Shown: positions 1 through 10,035, numbered from the stretch's first letter. The stretch is DNA of 64,000 nucleotides from Clostridia bacterium (GCA_017453205.1 JAFTKO010000014.1:30860-94859); one strand, 5' to 3'. Made by a program: numbers and translations. Notes: a model not told the origin generated them from the letters alone.

Positions 1-272
1 GCATCTTCCTGCCCTTTGTGGGGATCACAGTATCCTCCCGTGAGAGTGCGGAGTTCCGCAACGGTATCGTAAAAATTGCCGCCACAAAGGTTTCCGCAGG
101 TGTATCTACGGGGATCGGCGACCACGAAAGCAAGTACAGCGGAACGGAGTCGAACGAGGTTGCGGGCGACGAGCAATTTGAAATCGATGACAGCCGCAGT
201 CTTGAAGCCATGTATAAGGATATTGCCGATGAAGGACTGCAACCCGTCTTGAACGATTACCTGTATGTGTAA
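1..272 (+). CDS. thiH: 2-iminoacetate synthase ThiH, C-terminal part
   Basis: Only the last 90 or so residues are in the window; the frame is open from base 3, so the gene starts outside. The visible part has the ThiH C-terminal signature (SAGVSTGIGDHESKY, then DEQFEIDDSRS and a terminal LNDYLYV). ThiH is a radical SAM enzyme that splits tyrosine to dehydroglycine for the thiazole ring of thiamine. The catalytic CX3CX2C cluster lies outside the window. It is followed 11 bases later by thiE, so it is probably cotranscribed with the thiamine genes downstream. Confidence 0.9.
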   Translation, partial: IFLPFVGITVSSRESAEFRNGIVKIAATKVSAGVSTGIGDHESKYSGTESNEVAGDEQFEIDDSRSLEAMYKDIADEGLQPVLNDYLYV

Positions 273-283
273 GGAGAACCCCC

Positions 284-919
284 ATGAAAAATTTTGACTC
301 AACACTTTATTTTATTACCGACAGCACAAGTTTTTGGGAAGAAGAATTTTTGCGCCGTGTGGAAAAAGCGTTAAAGGGCGGTGCTACGCTCTTACAGCTT
401 CGCGAGAAGGACAGAACAACCAGAGAATACATCTATCTTGCCGAGAAAGTTCACGCGCTGACAAGAAAATACCGTGTCCCGCTCATCATTGACGACCGTA
501 TCGACGTAGCAATGGCTACAGGAGCCGAGGGCGTGCATCTTGGGCAGAGCGATATGCCGATTGCAATCGCACGTAAAATCCTCGGAGATGATGTTATCAT
601 CGGTGCAACCGCAAAAACCGTGCCACAGGCACTTGAAGCCTATGAACAAGGTGCGGATTATCTTGGAGTGGGGGCCATCTACCCCACCACCACAAAGGTC
701 AAAACCGTTTTGACCTCAACCGAAACCCTTGATGCGATCTGCCGTGCCGTCCCCATTCCCGTAAACGCCATCGGAGGACTCAACAAAAACAATGTGCAAG
801 TATTGAAAGGGATCGATATTGCGGGCTTTTGCGTCGTATCGGCAATTATGAAAGCGGAGGATCCAAAGGCAGAAGCCAAAGCTTTGCTTGCGCTTGCAAA
901 GGAACTGACAAATAAATAA
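284..919 (+). CDS. thiE: Thiamine-phosphate synthase ThiE
   Basis: Joins the thiazole phosphate and HMP pyrophosphate to give thiamine monophosphate. The 211-residue length is normal for a single-domain TIM-barrel ThiE. Motifs run in the usual order: LLQLREK near residue 37, GVHLGQSD near 85, GVGAIYPTTTK near 128 and NAIGGLN near 162. AAGGAG lies 5 bases before the ATG. It follows thiH by 11 bases and precedes thiD by 136 bases, so the four genes look like one thiamine operon. Confidence 0.96.
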   Translation: MKNFDSTLYFITDSTSFWEEEFLRRVEKALKGGATLLQLREKDRTTREYIYLAEKVHALTRKYRVPLIIDDRIDVAMATGAEGVHLGQSDMPIAIARKILGDDVIIGATAKTVPQALEAYEQGADYLGVGAIYPTTTKVKTVLTSTETLDAICRAVPIPVNAIGGLNKNNVQVLKGIDIAGFCVVSAIMKAEDPKAEAKALLALAKELTNK

Positions 920-984
920 TCAAAGGTATTGTTCCGACAGAACATTACTTAATTCCACACAGATAGAAAAACAATTTGAAAAAT

Positions 985-1017
985 AGCGGCAGACCGGGGG
1001 CACCACTCTCTGTCGCT
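985..1017 (+). other. Stem-loop between thiE and thiD
   Basis: AGCGGCAGA at 985-993 can pair with TCTGTCGCT at 1009-1017 (one G-U pair) around a 15-base loop. No T-run follows, so it is not an obvious terminator; it may protect the mRNA or only be a chance structure. The rest of the thiE-thiD gap shows no TPP riboswitch motifs. Confidence 0.35.
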
Positions 1018-1055
1018 CAACAAAAATAATGCCAATCATCTTGAAGGAGTAAAAA

Positions 1056-1853
1056 ATGAGAACAGCATTATCAATTGCGGGAAGTGATTCCAGCGGAGGC
1101 GCCGGTATTCAAGCAGATTTGAAAACAATGACGCTAAACGGTGTTTATGCCATGAGCGCGATCACAGCACTGACGGCACAAAACACGACCGGCGTAAGCG
1201 CAATTCAGGAGGTAACTCCGAAATTTTTAGCACAACAAATAGACGCGGTGTTTGAGGATATTCATCCCGATGCCGTAAAGATCGGTATGGTCAGCTCGGT
1301 TGAGCTGATCAAGACCATTGCGGAAAGATTGAAATATTACAAAGCGAAAAATGTTGTTGTGGATACCGTCATGGTCTCCACCAGCGGAGCAAGACTCATC
1401 GGTGAGGATGCGATCGATATTTTAAAAAATGAGTTGCTTCCCCTTGCAACCGTCGTTACCCCCAATATCCCCGAGGCAGAGGTGTTGGCGGGAATATCCG
1501 TCCGCAACAAAAATGATATGGTCCATGCGGCACAAATCATCGGCAATACCTATCATTGTGCCGTTCTTTGTAAGGGCGGTCACAGCATCAATGATGCCAA
1601 TGACCTTCTTTATGCGAACAGTCGGTGTCATTGGTTCAAGGGAAAACGAATCGACAATCCCAATACCCACGGGACAGGCTGTACACTGTCGTCTGCCATC
1701 GCCGCCAATCTTGCCAAAGGCTATGATCTTGCATCCTCGGTACAAAAAGCCAAAGATTATATTTCCGGTGCACTTGCCGCTATGCTCGATCTCGGGCACG
1801 GGTCGGGTCCGATGAACCATACTTTTGATTTGAACAGTCGGTTCGCCGAATAA
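1056..1853 (+). CDS. thiD: Hydroxymethylpyrimidine/phosphomethylpyrimidine kinase ThiD
   Basis: Phosphorylates HMP and then HMP phosphate for thiamine synthesis. At 265 residues it is a standard ribokinase-fold ThiD. It starts with the typical ALSIAGSDSSGGAGIQADLKT substrate and phosphate region and carries the GTGCTLSSAIAANLAKG anion-hole motif near residue 205. The start follows a GAAGGAG site. It lies between thiE and thiC on the same strand, in line with pyrimidine-branch supply from ThiC. Confidence 0.96.
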   Translation: MRTALSIAGSDSSGGAGIQADLKTMTLNGVYAMSAITALTAQNTTGVSAIQEVTPKFLAQQIDAVFEDIHPDAVKIGMVSSVELIKTIAERLKYYKAKNVVVDTVMVSTSGARLIGEDAIDILKNELLPLATVVTPNIPEAEVLAGISVRNKNDMVHAAQIIGNTYHCAVLCKGGHSINDANDLLYANSRCHWFKGKRIDNPNTHGTGCTLSSAIAANLAKGYDLASSVQKAKDYISGALAAMLDLGHGSGPMNHTFDLNSRFAE

Positions 1854-1877
1854 TTTGCTTGAAAGGAACCAAACCAT

Positions 1878-3182
1878 ATGAGAGACTATACCACACAAAT
1901 GGATGCCGCAAAGCGTGGCATCATCACGCCCGAAATGAAGGCAGTCGCAAAAAAAGAATATCGCACGGCGGAGGAGATCAAGGAACTGGTAGCCAAAGGA
2001 CAGGTCGTTATTTGCGCAAACAAATTACATACTTGTTTGGAACCGAACGGCGTCGGCTCCATGCTCCGCACAAAGATCAATGTCAACCTCGGCGTATCTC
2101 GCGATTGCAAGGATTACGATATCGAAATGCAAAAAGTCATGGCGGCGGTCAATATGGGCGCTGAGGCAATTATGGATCTTTCCTCCCACGGCAATACACA
2201 GCCTTTCCGCCAAAAGCTGACGCGGGAGTGCCCCGCCATGATCGGCACCGTTCCCGTCTACGACAGCGTCATCCATTATCAGAGAGACCTTGCCACGCTT
2301 ACCGCTAAGGATTTTATCGATGTGGTAAGGCTTCATGCGGAGGACGGCGTGGATTTTGTCACCCTCCATTGCGGTATCACGCGCAAGACCATCGAACAAA
2401 TCAAAAAGCATAAGAGAAAGATGAACATTGTCTCCCGCGGAGGTTCTCTTGTGTTTGCTTGGATGTGTATGACGGGACAGGAAAACCCCTTTTACGAATA
2501 TTTTGATGAGATCCTTGAAATATGCCGCGCGTATGATGTTACGATTTCGCTCGGGGACGCTTGCCGTCCCGGCTGTCTTGCCGATGCAAGCGATGTATGC
2601 CAAATCGAAGAGCTTGTTAGGCTCGGGGAGCTTACCAAGCGTGCGTGGGCAAGAGATGTGCAGGTCATGGTGGAGGGACCCGGGCATATGCCGCTCGATC
2701 AAATCGAGGCAAACACGAAGCTTCAACAGACAATTTGCATGGGCGCTCCGTTCTACGTGCTCGGTCCCATCGTCACAGATATTGCTCCGGGTTACGATCA
2801 TATTACCTCTGCCATTGGCGGCGCCGTTGCGGCATCGTCGGTTGCGGCATTTCTTTGTTATGTCACTCCCGCCGAGCATTTGGCACTTCCGAACGTGGAG
2901 GACGTAAAGCAAGGAATTATCGCCTCTCGGATAGCGGCTCATGCGGCGGACATTGCAAAAAAGGTCCCCCATGCAAGAGACCTTGACGATGCAATGGCTG
3001 ATGCAAGAAGAACCTTTGATTGGGAAAAGCAATGGGAATGCGCCCTCGATCCCGAGACCGCAAAGCGGATCCGTGATGAAAGGAAACCGGAGCATGAGGA
3101 TAGCTGCTCCATGTGTGGTAAATTCTGTGCCGTCAGAAGCATGAACAAAGCTTTGATGGGCGAATACATAGACATTTTATAA
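1878..3182 (+). CDS. thiC: Phosphomethylpyrimidine synthase ThiC (short form)
   Basis: Radical SAM enzyme that rearranges aminoimidazole ribotide to HMP phosphate. The 434-residue length matches the short Clostridia-type ThiC without the N-terminal extension of enterobacterial forms. Recognisable blocks include [29 protein letters not shown] and [21 protein letters not shown]. The C-terminal cluster motif reads CSMCGKFC, that is CX2CX3C, one residue shorter than the textbook CX2CX4C. It is the last gene of the thiamine run and is followed by a bidirectional terminator. Confidence 0.96.
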   Translation: MRDYTTQMDAAKRGIITPEMKAVAKKEYRTAEEIKELVAKGQVVICANKLHTCLEPNGVGSMLRTKINVNLGVSRDCKDYDIEMQKVMAAVNMGAEAIMDLSSHGNTQPFRQKLTRECPAMIGTVPVYDSVIHYQRDLATLTAKDFIDVVRLHAEDGVDFVTLHCGITRKTIEQIKKHKRKMNIVSRGGSLVFAWMCMTGQENPFYEYFDEILEICRAYDVTISLGDACRPGCLADASDVCQIEELVRLGELTKRAWARDVQVMVEGPGHMPLDQIEANTKLQQTICMGAPFYVLGPIVTDIAPGYDHITSAIGGAVAASSVAAFLCYVTPAEHLALPNVEDVKQGIIASRIAAHAADIAKKVPHARDLDDAMADARRTFDWEKQWECALDPETAKRIRDERKPEHEDSCSMCGKFCAVRSMNKALMGEYIDIL

Positions 3183-3207
3183 TTGCTTGGTGCACGGATT
3201 CGATATA

Positions 3208-3234
3208 AAGAGGCTGACCTAAAATCAGCCTCTT
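3208..3234. terminator. Bidirectional terminator between thiC and trpA
   Basis: Perfect 10-bp inverted repeat AAGAGGCTGA / TCAGCCTCTT with a 7-base loop, in the 58-base gap between two convergent genes. T-rich sequence follows on the plus side and A-rich sequence precedes it, so it can serve both operons. Confidence 0.8.
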
Positions 3235-3240
3235 ATCATT

Positions 3241-4011
3241 TTATTTTAACGCCTCCTTCATGGACTTCACATACGCTCCGACATACTTTGGCGCATCCTT
3301 GCCGTACTTCTCAAGCAGCTTGATAATTGCTGAGCCGACAATGGCACCGTCGGAGATATCCGCCATTTTCCTTGCCTGCTCGGGTGTGGAAATTCCAAAG
3401 CCGATGGCACACGGGATATCGGTATTTTGGCGAACCACCTTTACAATGGAGGCAAGATCGGTCTTGATCTCACTTCTCATGCCCGTTACGCCGAGACTGG
3501 AAACGATATACAAAAAGCCTTCTGCCTCCTTGGCGATCATGGCAATGCGGTTTTCGGACGTGGGTGCGATGAGGGAGACCAAGTCCACACCGTATTCGCG
3601 GCAGATCGGCAAAAATTCTTCCTTTTCCTCAAAGGGCAGGTCGGGCAGGATCAGCCCGTCGATCTCAATGTCACGGCAAGTGGAAATGAAGCGCTCCGCC
3701 CCGTAGGAGAACACCACATTGGCATAGGTCATGAATACCATGGGAACCTTGACATCCTTACGAAGCTCCTTTACAAATTTGAAAATCTTATCGGTCGTAA
3801 CACCGCCGTTGAGTGCACGAAGATTAGCGCCTTGAATGACAGGCCCCTCGGCGGTAGGATCGGAGAACGGGATACCAAGCTCGATGAGATCGGCGCCGTT
3901 TTCCACAGCGGCACGGACCACGGCGGCGGTCGTCTCGAGATTGGGATCACCGCAGGTGATAAAGGCGATGAACGCCTTGCCGTTTTCAAATGCGTTTTTG
4001 ATCTTACTCAT
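3241..4011 (-). CDS. trpA: Tryptophan synthase alpha chain TrpA
   Basis: Splits indole-3-glycerol phosphate to indole and glyceraldehyde 3-phosphate. The ATG at 4011 gives [11 protein letters not shown] and 256 residues, the family length, and overlaps trpB by 8 bases; the upstream open frame is trpB out of frame. The active-site loop reads [14 protein letters not shown]: the catalytic Glu (Glu49 in Salmonella) is present, but the position of the second catalytic residue, Asp60, holds Glu. Later phosphate-binding blocks ([17 protein letters not shown]) are normal. It is the last gene of the trp operon. Confidence 0.95.
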   Translation of the reverse strand: MSKIKNAFENGKAFIAFITCGDPNLETTAAVVRAAVENGADLIELGIPFSDPTAEGPVIQGANLRALNGGVTTDKIFKFVKELRKDVKVPMVFMTYANVVFSYGAERFISTCRDIEIDGLILPDLPFEEKEEFLPICREYGVDLVSLIAPTSENRIAMIAKEAEGFLYIVSSLGVTGMRSEIKTDLASIVKVVRQNTDIPCAIGFGISTPEQARKMADISDGAIVGSAIIKLLEKYGKDAPKYVGAYVKSMKEALK

Positions 4012-5194
4012 GGAGATCCTCCCCTCTGTAACGGGCAATGGCGGCGCAGTCCTTGTCGCCTCTGCCGGATATGGTGATAACGATGATCTTGTCTTTTCCC
4101 ATCGTGGGTGCAAGCTTGATGGCGTGCGCGACAGCGTGTGCCGACTCGATTGCGGGGATGATCCCCTCGGTTTTTGCCAAATATTCAAAGGCGTTTACAG
4201 CCTCGTCATCGGTGATCGGAACATATTCGGCTCTGCCGATGTCATAAAGATGCGCATGCTCGGGACCGACGCCGGGATAATCCAGTCCTGCAGAGATCGA
4301 GTAGACGGGAGCGATCTGTCCGTCCTTATCTTGACAGAAATAGGATTTCATACCGTGGAAGATGCCAAGTCTACCGGTGGCAATGGTCGCCGCTGTCTCA
4401 AAGGAATCAATACCGCGTCCGGCCGCCTCACAGCCGATCAGTCTGACATCCTTATCCTCGATAAAATGATAGAAGCTGCCGATGGCGTTGGAGCCGCCGC
4501 CGACGCACGCGATGACCGCGTCGGGAAGTCTGCCCTCTTTGGCAAGGAGCTGTTCCTTGATCTCCTTGGAGATGACCGCTTGAAAATCGCGCACGATGGT
4601 TGGGAACGGATGCGGTCCCATGACCGATCCGAGGCAGTAGTGAGTATCGGAAATTCTTGAAGTCCACTCACGCATTGCCTCCGAAACCGCATCTTTGAGA
4701 GTTGCAGTGCCTGTCTTTACGGGAATGACCTCGGCGCCGAGCAGACGCATACGGTAGACGTTGAGCGCTTGCCGTTTGGTATCCTCCTCTCCCATAAAGA
4801 CCACGCACTCCATGCCCATCAGCGCGGCGGCGGTCGCCGTAGCGACACCGTGCTGACCTGCGCCCGTCTCGGCGATCAGACGGGTCTTACCCATTTTTTT
4901 GGCAAGGAGCGCTTGACCGAGCACATTGTTGATCTTGTGCGCACCCGTGTGGTTCAAATCTTCCCGTTTGAGATAAATTTTTGCACCGCCGAGCTCCTTT
5001 GTCATCTTTTCGGCGTAGTAAAGCCTTGACGGTCTGCCCGCGTATTCATTAAAAAGCTCTGCCAGCTCCCTTTGAAATGCGGGATCGTTTTTATAACGGT
5101 GATAGGCTTCCTCCAGCTCGATCACGGCATTCATCAAGGTCTCGGGGATATACTGCCCGCCGTGAATGCCAAAGCGTCCGTTTGGATTTGTCAT
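4004..5194 (-). CDS. trpB: Tryptophan synthase beta chain TrpB
   Basis: PLP enzyme that joins indole and serine to give tryptophan. The 396 residues are typical of TrpB1. The PLP lysine sits in [15 protein letters not shown] near residue 86, and the phosphate-binding GGGSNAIG is near residue 232. It overlaps trpF by 4 bases (ATGA) and trpA by 8, which implies translational coupling and alpha2beta2 complex formation. Confidence 0.97.
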   Translation of the reverse strand: MTNPNGRFGIHGGQYIPETLMNAVIELEEAYHRYKNDPAFQRELAELFNEYAGRPSRLYYAEKMTKELGGAKIYLKREDLNHTGAHKINNVLGQALLAKKMGKTRLIAETGAGQHGVATATAAALMGMECVVFMGEEDTKRQALNVYRMRLLGAEVIPVKTGTATLKDAVSEAMREWTSRISDTHYCLGSVMGPHPFPTIVRDFQAVISKEIKEQLLAKEGRLPDAVIACVGGGSNAIGSFYHFIEDKDVRLIGCEAAGRGIDSFETAATIATGRLGIFHGMKSYFCQDKDGQIAPVYSISAGLDYPGVGPEHAHLYDIGRAEYVPITDDEAVNAFEYLAKTEGIIPAIESAHAVAHAIKLAPTMGKDKIIVITISGRGDKDCAAIARYRGEDLHE

Positions 5195-5799
5195 AGTGTT
5201 TCTTCCTTTCTCACGGCACAGACAAATGCCGCCATTCTGTTTTTATCCTTATACCCATCGTGCTCAACGCCCGAGCTGACGTCAACCGCATATGGGTGCC
5301 ATGTTTTGATTGCTTCGCTCACATTCTCCGCGTCAAGTCCACCCGCCAGAAAATACGGCCGTTGGATCATTTTGATCAGTGACCAATCAAATACCATTCC
5401 CGTACCCGCGCCCGAATCCAAAAGCACATAGTCGGCTTGGCTTTGGTTGACTTTTACCGCGTCTTGCACGGTTTCCACGCGAAACGCCTTGATGATCGGC
5501 TGATCGGTAAGTGTGCGCAATTCTTTGATATATTCTTCGGTTTCGGTTCCGTGCAATTGCGCGATATCGATCACACGCTTTGTCAAAAGCGCGGCAACCT
5601 TTTGAGGCGCCTCATTGACGAACACGCCCACCGCTTGAATGCCCGAGGCAAGCATGCCTTTCAGCTCTGCCGCTTTTTCGGGCGACACATACCGCCGACT
5701 TTTCGGAGCAAACACAAAACCGATATATTCGGGGCGAAGCTCGTTTGCCGCTTCAAGATCACAAGCACGGGAGAGACCGCAAAGCTTTATTTTTGTCAT
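5191..5799 (-). CDS. trpF: Phosphoribosylanthranilate isomerase TrpF
   Basis: TIM-barrel isomerase of tryptophan synthesis. The 202 residues start with KIKLCGLSR, holding the catalytic Cys. [13 protein letters not shown] near residue 127 holds the catalytic Asp, and GGLDAENV lies near residue 152. It overlaps trpC and trpB by 4 bases each. Confidence 0.95.
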   Translation of the reverse strand: MTKIKLCGLSRACDLEAANELRPEYIGFVFAPKSRRYVSPEKAAELKGMLASGIQAVGVFVNEAPQKVAALLTKRVIDIAQLHGTETEEYIKELRTLTDQPIIKAFRVETVQDAVKVNQSQADYVLLDSGAGTGMVFDWSLIKMIQRPYFLAGGLDAENVSEAIKTWHPYAVDVSSGVEHDGYKDKNRMAAFVCAVRKEETL

Positions 5800-6578
5800 A
5801 ATGCCCCCCGCAATTCCGCAAGCTTGGCTTTTTTGTCGGATGCTCTCATCAGCGTTTCGCCGACCAGCACCGCATCTGCACCGATCTCGCGCAAGCGTGC
5901 CACATCCTCGGCGTCACGCACACCGCTTTCGGAAACAAATATGACGTTGTTCGGTATCAGTGCACGAAGCTTACGGCTGTTTTCGGTATCCACCGTAAAA
6001 TCCTTGAGGTTTCGATTGTTGACGCCAATGATGCGTGCGCTCGCTTGGACGGCGATCCTTACCTCATCCTCGTCATGCGCCTCCACCAATGCGGAAAGCC
6101 CCAGGGTATCGCAAATTTCGAGATATGCTTTGATCTGTTTCTCGCACAGGATCGAGCAGATCAGCAAAACCGCCGATGCCCCCAAAAGCTTTGCCTCGTA
6201 GATCATATATTCATCGACCGTAAAGTCCTTGCGCAGACAAGGAACCGAAACCGCGTTTGCGATCTCGCGAAGATACACGTCACTGCCGAGGAACCATTTG
6301 GGCTCGGTCAGCACCGAGATACAATCTGCGCCCGCCGCCTCGTAATCCTCGGCAATTTGCAAATACGCGAAATCGGGGGCAATCAGTCCTTTGGAGGGCG
6401 ATGCCTTTTTACATTCGCAGATAAACGAAATGCCATCCTTTTTCAGCGCCCTTTCAAAAGCAAAATTCCCTCTCGGTAAAGACAGCGCCCGCTGTTTGAT
6501 CTCATCCGGCGGTATTTTCTTTTTTGCCTCGGCAACCCGCTCACGTGCGTAATCGGCAAGCTGATCAAGGATCGTCAT
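5796..6578 (-). CDS. trpC: Indole-3-glycerol phosphate synthase TrpC
   Basis: Forms indole-3-glycerol phosphate from CdRP. The 260 residues are normal for the stand-alone enzyme. Visible catalytic blocks are [10 protein letters not shown] near residue 55, LRKDF near 115, NNRNLKDF near 185 and VSESGV near 215. It overlaps trpD and trpF by 4 bases each. Confidence 0.96.
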   Translation of the reverse strand: MTILDQLADYARERVAEAKKKIPPDEIKQRALSLPRGNFAFERALKKDGISFICECKKASPSKGLIAPDFAYLQIAEDYEAAGADCISVLTEPKWFLGSDVYLREIANAVSVPCLRKDFTVDEYMIYEAKLLGASAVLLICSILCEKQIKAYLEICDTLGLSALVEAHDEDEVRIAVQASARIIGVNNRNLKDFTVDTENSRKLRALIPNNVIFVSESGVRDAEDVARLREIGADAVLVGETLMRASDKKAKLAELRGAL

Positions 6579-7606
6579 GCGTCTGCCTCCAAACGGTTGC
6601 TGACCGCAATCAGCTTGTGCAGAGTTTCAAGTGCCTTGCCCGCGTCGATCAACTCCGCCGCAAGCGCAATCCCGTCCCTCATGCTTTCCGCCTTTCCGCC
6701 GAGATAGAGTGCGGCGCCCGCGTTCATGAGCACTGCATTTCTCTTATGACCTTTCTCACCATTCAGAATATCGAGCGTGATCTTGGCATTTTCCTCGGGG
6801 GTACCACCGACAAGATCGGCTTTACTGCAACGCGCAAAGCCAAACTCCTCGGGTGTGAACACATAGGATTTGAACCAACCGTCCTTGAACTCACAAACGG
6901 TAGTGGGGGCGCTCATGGAGATCTCATCGAGCTTATCCCGTCCGTACACCACCATGCCGCGCTTGACACCGAGGTTGATCAGCACCTGTGCAAGCGGCTC
7001 AACCAAATATTCGTCGTACACACCGAGTAACTGCAACTTCGGACTTCCCGGGTTGGTCAGCGGGCCGAGAATATTGAATACGGTACGGAAGCCCAGCTCC
7101 TTGCGGATGGCGCCGACATACTTCATGGATGTGTGATACTTTTGTGCGAAGAAAAAGCACATTCCCACATTCCTCAACAGCTCGATACATTTTTCGGGGC
7201 TTTGCTGAATATTCACACCGAGTGCCTCAAGGCAATCTGCTGTGCCGCACTGAGAGGATGCGGCGCGGTTGCCGTGCTTGGCGACCTTCATCCCCCCTGC
7301 CGCCGCAACAAGTGCGGAGGTGGTGGAAATATTGAAGCTATGGGCGCCGTCACCGCCTGTGCCGACGATCTCAAAGAGCTCCATGTCGGTCTTGACCTTG
7401 GTGGCATGGTCTCTCATGGCGGCGGCACAGCCCGCAATCTCGTCGGTCGTTTCGGCTCGGGCGCTTTTGGTGGAAAGTGCCGCGAGAAATGCGGCGTTTT
7501 GTGTCGCGGTGGTCTCCCCGCTCATGATCTCGTTCATCACGGTATATGCCTCATGATAAGTGAGATCCTCTTTATTTACGATCTTTACAATGGCTTCTTT
7601 AATCAT
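6575..7606 (-). CDS. trpD: Anthranilate phosphoribosyltransferase TrpD
   Basis: Transfers the phosphoribosyl group from PRPP to anthranilate. The 343 residues match the free-standing enzyme, not a TrpGD fusion. The PRPP site [15 protein letters not shown] is near residue 83, and [20 protein letters not shown] near residue 110. It starts 3 bases after the trpG stop and overlaps trpC by 4 bases. Confidence 0.96.
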   Translation of the reverse strand: MIKEAIVKIVNKEDLTYHEAYTVMNEIMSGETTATQNAAFLAALSTKSARAETTDEIAGCAAAMRDHATKVKTDMELFEIVGTGGDGAHSFNISTTSALVAAAGGMKVAKHGNRAASSQCGTADCLEALGVNIQQSPEKCIELLRNVGMCFFFAQKYHTSMKYVGAIRKELGFRTVFNILGPLTNPGSPKLQLLGVYDEYLVEPLAQVLINLGVKRGMVVYGRDKLDEISMSAPTTVCEFKDGWFKSYVFTPEEFGFARCSKADLVGGTPEENAKITLDILNGEKGHKRNAVLMNAGAALYLGGKAESMRDGIALAAELIDAGKALETLHKLIAVSNRLEADA

Positions 7607-7609
7607 GGC

Positions 7610-8179
7610 TCATATCTCCTGTATGAAATTCTTTAGCATCTGTTTCCCATCGGGGGTCATAATCGACTCGGGATGGAACTGCACGCCATAGATGGGATAT
7701 TCCGTATGCTGTACTGCCATCACCTCGCCGTCGGCAGTAAGCGCGGTCACTTTTAAGCATGCGGGAATGGTTGCGGGATCGGCGGCAAGGGAATGATACC
7801 TCGCAACAGGGGCGACTTTTGGACAATTCCGAAATAACAGGCAATCGGGGTCAAAGGTCACGTCCGACTGTTTTCCGTGCATCAACTGCTTGGCATATGT
7901 GACCGTGGCACCAAACGCCGCACAGATGGCTTGATGTCCGAGACAAACACCGAGGATCGGTATTTTTTTGCCAAGTGTTTTTGCCGTCTCTATAATCACC
8001 CCTGCCTCCTCCGGTCTGCCGGGACCGGGGGAAAGAATGATGCGGTCGGGGCAGAGATTTTCGATCTCCGCCACTGTCATCTCGTCGTTGCGGATGACCT
8101 TGATATTCGACTCGATCTCGCCGATAAGCTGAAAGAGATTATAAGAAAAGCTGTCATAGTTATCGATCAGTAAAATCAT
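7610..8179 (-). CDS. trpG: Anthranilate synthase glutaminase subunit TrpG
   Basis: Class I glutamine amidotransferase that gives ammonia to TrpE. The start at 8179 gives MILLIDNYDSFSYN, the usual N-terminus, 189 residues, and a 4-base ATGA overlap with trpE; the longer upstream frame is trpE out of frame. The triad is visible as GVCLGHQAI (Cys) and FHPESI (His, Glu). It may also serve folate synthesis as PabA, but the operon favours TrpG. Confidence 0.95.
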   Translation of the reverse strand: MILLIDNYDSFSYNLFQLIGEIESNIKVIRNDEMTVAEIENLCPDRIILSPGPGRPEEAGVIIETAKTLGKKIPILGVCLGHQAICAAFGATVTYAKQLMHGKQSDVTFDPDCLLFRNCPKVAPVARYHSLAADPATIPACLKVTALTADGEVMAVQHTEYPIYGVQFHPESIMTPDGKQMLKNFIQEI

Positions 8180-9642
8180 AGATCCGCCTCCTCTGCCTGT
8201 TTCAATGCATGGATGACTGCTTTTGCTTTGTTTAGACATTCTTCAAATTCCTTTTCGGGAACAGAGTCGGCAACGATGCCCGCACCACTCCGCACAAACA
8301 CCTTACCGTTCTTTTGATAGGCAATGCGAATGGCGATGCAGGTATCCATATTTCCCGTAAAATCAATATATCCGATGGCGCCGCCGTAGATACCGCGCTT
8401 GTTGTTTTCCAGCTTGCCGATGAGCTGACAAGCTCTGATTTTGGGCGCTCCCGACAGGGTCCCCGCGGGAAGCACCGCTTCGATGGCATCCAAAGCGTCG
8501 CGGTCATCCCGAATTTCGCTCCGCACCGTAGAACCGATGTGCATCACATGAGAATACCGCTCGATGGAATGGAGCTTTTCGACCTGCACCGTGCCGAATT
8601 TGCTGATCTTGCCAAGGTCGTTCCGTCCGAGATCGACCAGCATATTGTGCTCGGCAAGCTCCTTTTCATCCGCAAGCAGCTCGGTTTCCAACGCTTTGTC
8701 CTCTTCTTCGGTCCTGCCGCGCGGTCGGGTGCCCGCAAGCGGAAAGGTATGGAGGACGCCGTTTTCCAGCTTTACCAGTGTTTCGGGCGATGCCCCCGCG
8801 ACCTCAACATCCGTACCCGAGAAATAAAACATATAGGGCGACGGATTGACAGTTCGCAAAATACGGTAGGTGTTCAAGAGACTTCCCTCAAAGGGAGCGC
8901 TGAGGCGATTGGAAAGCACAATTTGAAAGATGTCCCCCTCACGGATATGGTGCTTTGCTTTTTCCACCATGCCGCAATAGGTCTCCTTGTCAAACAGCGG
9001 TGTGACCTCGCCCGTCAGATGTCCGCTCGGCTCCTCCTTTTTCTTGCCGTGGCGGAGAAGCTCGACAAGCTGTTCCAGCTCCATAACCGATTTGTTGTAC
9101 CCCGTTTCGGGATCGTCGAGCGGCATATTGACTATGAGGATGATTTTTTGACGGAAGTTATCAAAGGCAATGACCTTATCAAACAGCATCAAGTCAACGT
9201 CCTTGAACGCCTCCGTATCCTGCACCTCGGTTCTGACGGTCGGCTCACTGTATCCGAGATAATCGTAAGAGAAGTATCCGACCAGGCCCCCCGTAAAGGA
9301 CGGGAGATAGTCAAACCGTGGGCTTTGATAATCGGCAAGGATCTGACGAAGGAAATCCGATGGATTTTGCGTTTGGAATTTGATATTTCCTGCTTTCATT
9401 TCCCCTCCCGCACAGGTGATCTCCATTTTCGGATCAAACCCGAGGAAGGTATAGCGCCCCCATTTTTCTCTCTCCGCGACCGACTCCAGCATATAACAGT
9501 GCGTCGATATATTTTTCAAAATCTTCATCGCCTCGATGGGCGTTGTAATGTCCGACAAAATTTCACAGCTGACGGGCAGGACTTGATATTTCCCCGTTTC
9601 GGCGATCCTTTTGACCTCATCCAAGCTCGGTTGTACTCTCAC
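8176..9642 (-). CDS. trpE: Anthranilate synthase component I TrpE
   Basis: Chorismate-using subunit that makes anthranilate; 488 residues. I chose the GTG at 9642 (reads VRVQPSLDEVKR) because GGAGGT lies 7 bases before it. The frame stays open upstream through the leader RNA, but no ribosome site supports a longer form. The tryptophan-feedback motif MLESV is near residue 46, and the catalytic C-terminal blocks include FPLAGTRPRG, ELLADEKELAEHNMLVDLGR and LSGAPKIRA. First gene of the operon, controlled by the T-box leader. Confidence 0.95.
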   Translation of the reverse strand: MRVQPSLDEVKRIAETGKYQVLPVSCEILSDITTPIEAMKILKNISTHCYMLESVAEREKWGRYTFLGFDPKMEITCAGGEMKAGNIKFQTQNPSDFLRQILADYQSPRFDYLPSFTGGLVGYFSYDYLGYSEPTVRTEVQDTEAFKDVDLMLFDKVIAFDNFRQKIILIVNMPLDDPETGYNKSVMELEQLVELLRHGKKKEEPSGHLTGEVTPLFDKETYCGMVEKAKHHIREGDIFQIVLSNRLSAPFEGSLLNTYRILRTVNPSPYMFYFSGTDVEVAGASPETLVKLENGVLHTFPLAGTRPRGRTEEEDKALETELLADEKELAEHNMLVDLGRNDLGKISKFGTVQVEKLHSIERYSHVMHIGSTVRSEIRDDRDALDAIEAVLPAGTLSGAPKIRACQLIGKLENNKRGIYGGAIGYIDFTGNMDTCIAIRIAYQKNGKVFVRSGAGIVADSVPEKEFEECLNKAKAVIHALKQAEEADL

Positions 9643-9666
9643 AGCACTTACCTCCAAAACAAAAAT

Positions 9667-9694
9667 ACTCCTTTGACCTCTCTGCCAAAGGAGT
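9667..9694 (-). terminator. Second terminator-like hairpin in the trp leader
   Basis: ACTCCTTTG and CAAAGGAGT form a perfect 9-bp stem. On the minus strand it is followed by ATTTTTGTTTT and then at once by the trpE ribosome site. It lies downstream of the usual T-box terminator, so the leader has two terminator-like hairpins in series. Confidence 0.7.
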
Positions 9695-9704
9695 ATGCTC
9701 CATA

Positions 9705-9995
9705 AAACAAAAATACCCTTGACAGAAATATCGCTTCCGTCAAGGACGAACGGTTCCAAAACCATCCGCGGTGCCACCTTGATTCATAACCGATACGGTT
9801 ATGCGCTTGCGGGATACCAACATATCCCCGGCAACTGACGTATGCCCACACGTTGCAGAATACTCGGCACAGGCTCTTCCCGTGCTTTTGACTGCACCCT
9901 CAGCGGTCCATTTGTAAGACAGTTTCTAACCCGACTCTCAGCACTGCGGGCTCTCTGTGTAGTCTTTTCTTACGTTATCTCCGCTTCAACGGTTT
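9705..9995 (-). promoter_or_regulatory. T-box riboswitch (tryptophan) of the trp operon
   Basis: The minus strand carries the T-box core AAGGTGGCACCGCGGA at 9780-9765. It is preceded by a long structured stem I region with GGTTAGAAACTG-type sequence and a candidate UGG (Trp) specifier codon at 9910-9908, in ACAAATGGACCG. After the core, CCTTGAC (9717-9723) and GTCAAGG (9739-9745) form the terminator stem, followed by TATTTTTGTTTT. Uncharged tRNA-Trp should bind and favour the antiterminator, turning on trpEGDCFBA. The exact specifier is inferred from position and operon content. Confidence 0.92.
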
Positions 9996-10006
9996 GTGAT
10001 GTTAAT

Positions 10007-10035
10007 AGTATAGCACCGTTTTTTTTCTTTGTCAA
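10007..10035 (-). promoter_or_regulatory. Sigma-A promoter of the trp operon
   Basis: On the minus strand: TTGACA (10035-10030), a 17-base spacer and TATACT (10012-10007). Transcription would start near 10000, just before the T-box. Confidence 0.9.

Noticed and set aside
1-283. GTG at base 18 as a start of a small gene
   Set aside because: The frame is open to the left edge and the peptide is the ThiH C-terminus.
920-1055. TPP riboswitch before thiD
   Set aside because: None of the conserved TPP motifs (such as CTGAGA and ACCTGA) is present in a suitable order; only one stem-loop is seen.
9643-9777. Upstream in-frame extension of trpE with two Trp codons (VLWSILLWQ), which looks like a leader peptide
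   Set aside because: No ribosome site precedes any start in it, and it runs through the T-box terminator stems. T-box control already explains the leader.
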